From Alphaproteobacteria bacterium (lineage in GTDB: Bacteria > Pseudomonadota > Alphaproteobacteria > ATCC43930 > CGMCC-115725), in contig JAFAHP010000410.1 of assembly GCA_019237175.1 (NCBI GenBank), forward strand, positions 1 through 7,883: DNA of 7,883 nt, read 5' to 3'. Position 1 is the first letter of the stretch. Every line of letters starts with the position of its first letter. A program made the position numbers and the translations under genes. Of this stretch, positions 5,724 to 7,883 are shown one piece after another. Below the pieces are notes generated by a model that was not told the origin of the DNA, ran no database searches, and was given only the letters and a program-made list of their open reading frames with translations.

Positions 5724-7412
5724 ATGACTTGTCGCGGATCACGACGGCACTCGCGCGTCGCGGCGGCCATAAAATGCGCCCCGTTTCTCGGGCTGATCTG
5801 GTTGCTGAGCACGTCGGCTGGGCTCGCCCAGGCTCCTGGCAGCGAGCAGCCGAATGACTGGCCGCAATATCACCGCACGAGCAACGCCTGGCGGTACAGC
5901 CCGCTCACTCAGATCAACAAGGCGAACGTCAAGAAGCTGAAAGTCGCGTGGATCGCACAAGGCGGCGACATCACGTCCGGCATCCAGGAAACGCCGATCG
6001 TCATCGACGGGATCGTCTATTCGATCACGGCAGGCGATCGCGTTGCAGCGCTGGACGGGAAGACGGGTACGACTCTGTGGCGCTATCAGCCGAAGCTCGA
6101 TCCGCTGACTAGCAAGATCATCGCCGCTCCCTACAGCCGTGGCGTCGCGGTCGGCCGCGGCAAGGTGTTCATCGGCACCATTGACGGTCGCGGCATCGCG
6201 CTCGACCAGAAAACCGGCAAAGAGCTGTGGTCCGTTCAGCTGACCGATTTCAAGGAGTGCGACGGCTGCAACTTTACATCGCCCCCTGTGGTGGCGGGCG
6301 ACGTGCTGACCTTTGGTTCGACCGGCGGCGAGATGGCCACTTCCGGCAAAATCTATGGCGTCGAAGCCGACACCGGGAAGAAGCTCTGGGAGTTCGAGAC
6401 AATCAAGCGCGACCCGGAGAGTTGGCCGGGCGAATCGTGGAGGTTCGGCGGCGGCGGCGCCTGGCTGCCCGGCAGCTACGATTCCGAGACCGACACCGTG
6501 TTTTATGGGACGAGCAACCCGGGTGCCGATTTTTACGGCGTCGACCGTAATGGCGACAATCTCTATACTGATTCGGTGCTGGCGCTCGACCCAAAAACCG
6601 GCAAGCTCAAATGGTACCGGCAAGAGATCGAGCACGACGTCTGGGATTACGACGGCGCCTATGAAGCCCTGCTCTTCAGGCGCGACGGCAAGGACCTCTT
6701 GGTTCACCTTAGCAAGAGCGGCTTCGTCTTCGTCATGGACAAGAAGAACGGTAAGCTCGAAAACGTCTGGCCTCTCTTCGAAGGCTACACCTTTGCCAAA
6801 TCGATCGATCCGAAAACCGGCAAGCTTGCGGGTCGGCTCGAGCCCAAGCCGGGGCAGGATGCGCTGATCTGCCCGTCGGCGTTCGGCGGCCGCAGCTGGA
6901 ACCCCGGAGCCTACAACCCAAACACCGGCCTGTGGTACACGACGGTACTGGAAATCTGCAACACTGGGAGCCCGGTGGTGCAACCGGCCGATCCGCACGC
7001 TTACAGCGTTTTGCGCCTCGGCGTGAAGAACCTGGTGTTCAAGAAGATCGCGGGCGAATCTCCGGGCCGGCTCGATGCCCGCGACCCGATTACCGGCAAA
7101 CGCAAGTGGACCTACGAGACGGCGCTGCCGAGCTTTGGCAGTGTCTTAACCACTGGCGGCGGCCTGGTATTCAACGGCGATCCGCTCGGCATCATCCGCG
7201 CCTTCGACGCCGATACCGGCAAGGTCCTGTGGAGCTTCAACACTGGCTCGGGGCTGCGCAGCGGTATCGTCAGTTATGCCGCCGGCGGCAAGCAATACAT
7301 CCTGGTGCCGAGTGGCTGGGGTTCCTACGTGGCAGTCTTTCTGCCGGCGCTGTTCCCGGAGTTTGCCGGGGTTCCCGGAGCCTCGACCCTGATCGCGTTC
7401 ACGCTCGAGTGA
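5724..7412 (+). CDS. Periplasmic PQQ-dependent (quinoprotein) alcohol dehydrogenase family enzyme
   Basis: This 562-residue eight-bladed propeller dehydrogenase oxidises an alcohol or related substrate in the periplasm using pyrroloquinoline quinone and a metal ion. A Sec signal peptide is visible: arginines near residues 4-11, a hydrophobic core around 20-32 and a likely cut after GLA (residue 35). W-type propeller repeats recur (ALDGKTGTTLW, ALDQKTGKELW, VEADTGKKLW, ALDPKTGKLKW, AFDADTGKVLW). Likely metal ligands are Glu203 (GGEMA), Asn265 (TSNPG) and the catalytic Asp308 in HDVWDYDG. Asp310, two residues on, is the extra Asp associated with lanthanide use. The usual vicinal Cys-Cys motif is absent, PYSRG (136-140) taking its place, but Cys179 and Cys182 (CDGC) lie further on. 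There is no fused cytochrome domain; the cytochrome is the next, overlapping gene. The substrate is unknown. Start chosen by the strong ribosome binding site. Confidence 0.93.
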   Translation: MTCRGSRRHSRVAAAIKCAPFLGLIWLLSTSAGLAQAPGSEQPNDWPQYHRTSNAWRYSPLTQINKANVKKLKVAWIAQGGDITSGIQETPIVIDGIVYSITAGDRVAALDGKTGTTLWRYQPKLDPLTSKIIAAPYSRGVAVGRGKVFIGTIDGRGIALDQKTGKELWSVQLTDFKECDGCNFTSPPVVAGDVLTFGSTGGEMATSGKIYGVEADTGKKLWEFETIKRDPESWPGESWRFGGGGAWLPGSYDSETDTVFYGTSNPGADFYGVDRNGDNLYTDSVLALDPKTGKLKWYRQEIEHDVWDYDGAYEALLFRRDGKDLLVHLSKSGFVFVMDKKNGKLENVWPLFEGYTFAKSIDPKTGKLAGRLEPKPGQDALICPSAFGGRSWNPGAYNPNTGLWYTTVLEICNTGSPVVQPADPHAYSVLRLGVKNLVFKKIAGESPGRLDARDPITGKRKWTYETALPSFGSVLTTGGGLVFNGDPLGIIRAFDADTGKVLWSFNTGSGLRSGIVSYAAGGKQYILVPSGWGSYVAVFLPALFPEFAGVPGASTLIAFTLE

Positions 7413-7768
7413 CGGGCATAGGCGTTTTGCGGCCGGTTGCCGCCGTCGCGAGCCTCTTGGCCTGCTCGGCGGTTGCCGGTACCGGTTCTTCGACACCGGC
7501 CCCCAACCTCCGCGACCCGGCGGTCGTCGCAGCCGGGCGAAAGCTGTTCGAGGAGCGGCAATGCGCCACCTGTCACGGCAGCGACGGTAACGGCGGCGTC
7601 AAGCTCGCGGGTCTCGGCGACCTCGACCCAGCCGACGTCTTCGCAACCATCGCCGATGGCCGGGTCGAGGGCAACCTGCGCATGCCGGCATGGCGGGGCG
7701 TTCTGTCGGACAAGGAAATCTGGGAAGCCACCGCATATGTGCTGGTGCTCGCCCATTCATCGCGGTAG
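7409..7768 (+). CDS. Small exported class I c-type cytochrome, partner of the PQQ dehydrogenase
   Basis: This 119-residue protein carries one haem-binding motif, CATCH (Cys52, Cys55, His56), followed by GSDGNGG, and a likely axial Met92 in NLRMPAW. A final helix (DKEIWEATAYVLVL) is typical of small class I cytochromes. The N-terminus has Arg8 and a hydrophobic stretch (residues 9-23), a probable export signal. LLAC at 16-19 resembles a lipobox, so a membrane-anchored lipoprotein is possible, but signal peptidase I cleavage near AVAG is equally plausible. The start is the GTG at 7409, overlapping the dehydrogenase TGA by four bases (GTGA), which implies translational coupling. It most likely accepts electrons from the PQQ enzyme and passes them to the respiratory chain. 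The open frame extends far upstream inside the dehydrogenase gene, but that part is not coding. Confidence 0.88.
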   Translation: MTGIGVLRPVAAVASLLACSAVAGTGSSTPAPNLRDPAVVAAGRKLFEERQCATCHGSDGNGGVKLAGLGDLDPADVFATIADGRVEGNLRMPAWRGVLSDKEIWEATAYVLVLAHSSR

Positions 7769-7788
7769 CCGCGTGCCGGACCGCCGGC
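7761..7788 (+). terminator. Two small adjacent hairpins at the cytochrome stop codon
   Basis: CGCGG-TAG-CCGCG (7761-7773) forms a five-base stem whose loop is the stop codon itself. It is followed immediately by GCCGG-ACCG-CCGGC (7775-7788). No T-run follows, so intrinsic termination is doubtful; in GC-rich DNA such stems also occur by chance. The remaining bases to 7883 show no supported gene. Confidence 0.3.
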
Positions 7789-7883
7789 TGCGATAAACCA
7801 CAATAAGTCCTTGCATCTGCGGTCCGATCCCCTATCTACACCCCCTGACGCAATCGCACGTGCCTAGGACCCCGCAGCTCTGG

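Noticed and set aside
5739..6998. 419-codon open frame on the minus strand opposite the PQQ dehydrogenase
   Set aside because: The plus strand encodes clear propeller repeats and active-site residues. The antisense frame has no ribosome binding site or domain signature and is a composition artefact.
6932..7408. Upstream extension of the cytochrome reading frame inside the dehydrogenase gene
   Set aside because: The translation is low-complexity and unlike any family, whereas a signal peptide begins exactly at the overlapping GTG at 7409. The longer form is therefore not believed.
7811..7838. Possible promoter TTGCAT ... TATCTA near the right edge
   Set aside because: Only about three of six positions match each consensus box, and no gene start follows inside the window.

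Overview
The window comes from a GC-rich bacterial chromosome. It is most likely a free-living aerobic proteobacterium, plausibly an alphaproteobacterium. This is inferred from strong G/C third positions, GGAGG-type ribosome binding sites, a periplasmic PQQ enzyme paired with a c-type cytochrome, and a general catabolic character. No rRNA, tRNA, CRISPR array, insertion sequence or phage gene is visible. The species cannot be named from this sequence.

Layout. Positions 1-957 (+) hold the 3' four-fifths of a thiolase that enters from outside the window. Next is a perfect 11-bp hairpin, then a small gene on the minus strand (1163-1459) for a NIPSNAP-like dimeric alpha/beta-barrel protein. Positions 1608-1706 hold a decayed second copy of the thiolase 3' end together with a second copy of the hairpin. 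A methionine-synthase-II-like zinc protein lies on the minus strand (1722-2912). A 385-bp non-coding gap separates it from a run of four plus-strand genes. These encode an amidohydrolase of the prolidase/Xaa-Arg-dipeptidase type (3298-4542), an arginase/agmatinase-family ureohydrolase (4722-5621), a periplasmic PQQ-dependent dehydrogenase (5724-7412) and a small exported c-type cytochrome (7409-7768). The last 115 bases contain no supported gene.

How the genes may work together. The only firm functional pair is the PQQ dehydrogenase and the cytochrome. Their reading frames overlap by four bases (GTGA), and the cytochrome is the obvious first electron acceptor. The dehydrogenase carries an Asp-Tyr-Asp active-site motif, the published signature of lanthanide-using quinoprotein dehydrogenases, and it lacks the usual vicinal cysteine pair. 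The amidohydrolase and ureohydrolase could act in sequence on an arginine- or guanidino-containing compound, but each has its own leader, so the link rests on adjacency only. The thiolase and the MetE-like protein suggest a broader catabolic neighbourhood. No complete known pathway can be read from the window.

Most notable points: the duplicated and decayed thiolase tail with its hairpin flanking the small minus-strand gene; the predicted lanthanide-type quinoprotein with an unusual cysteine pattern; and the unassigned hydrolase/ureohydrolase pair beside it.
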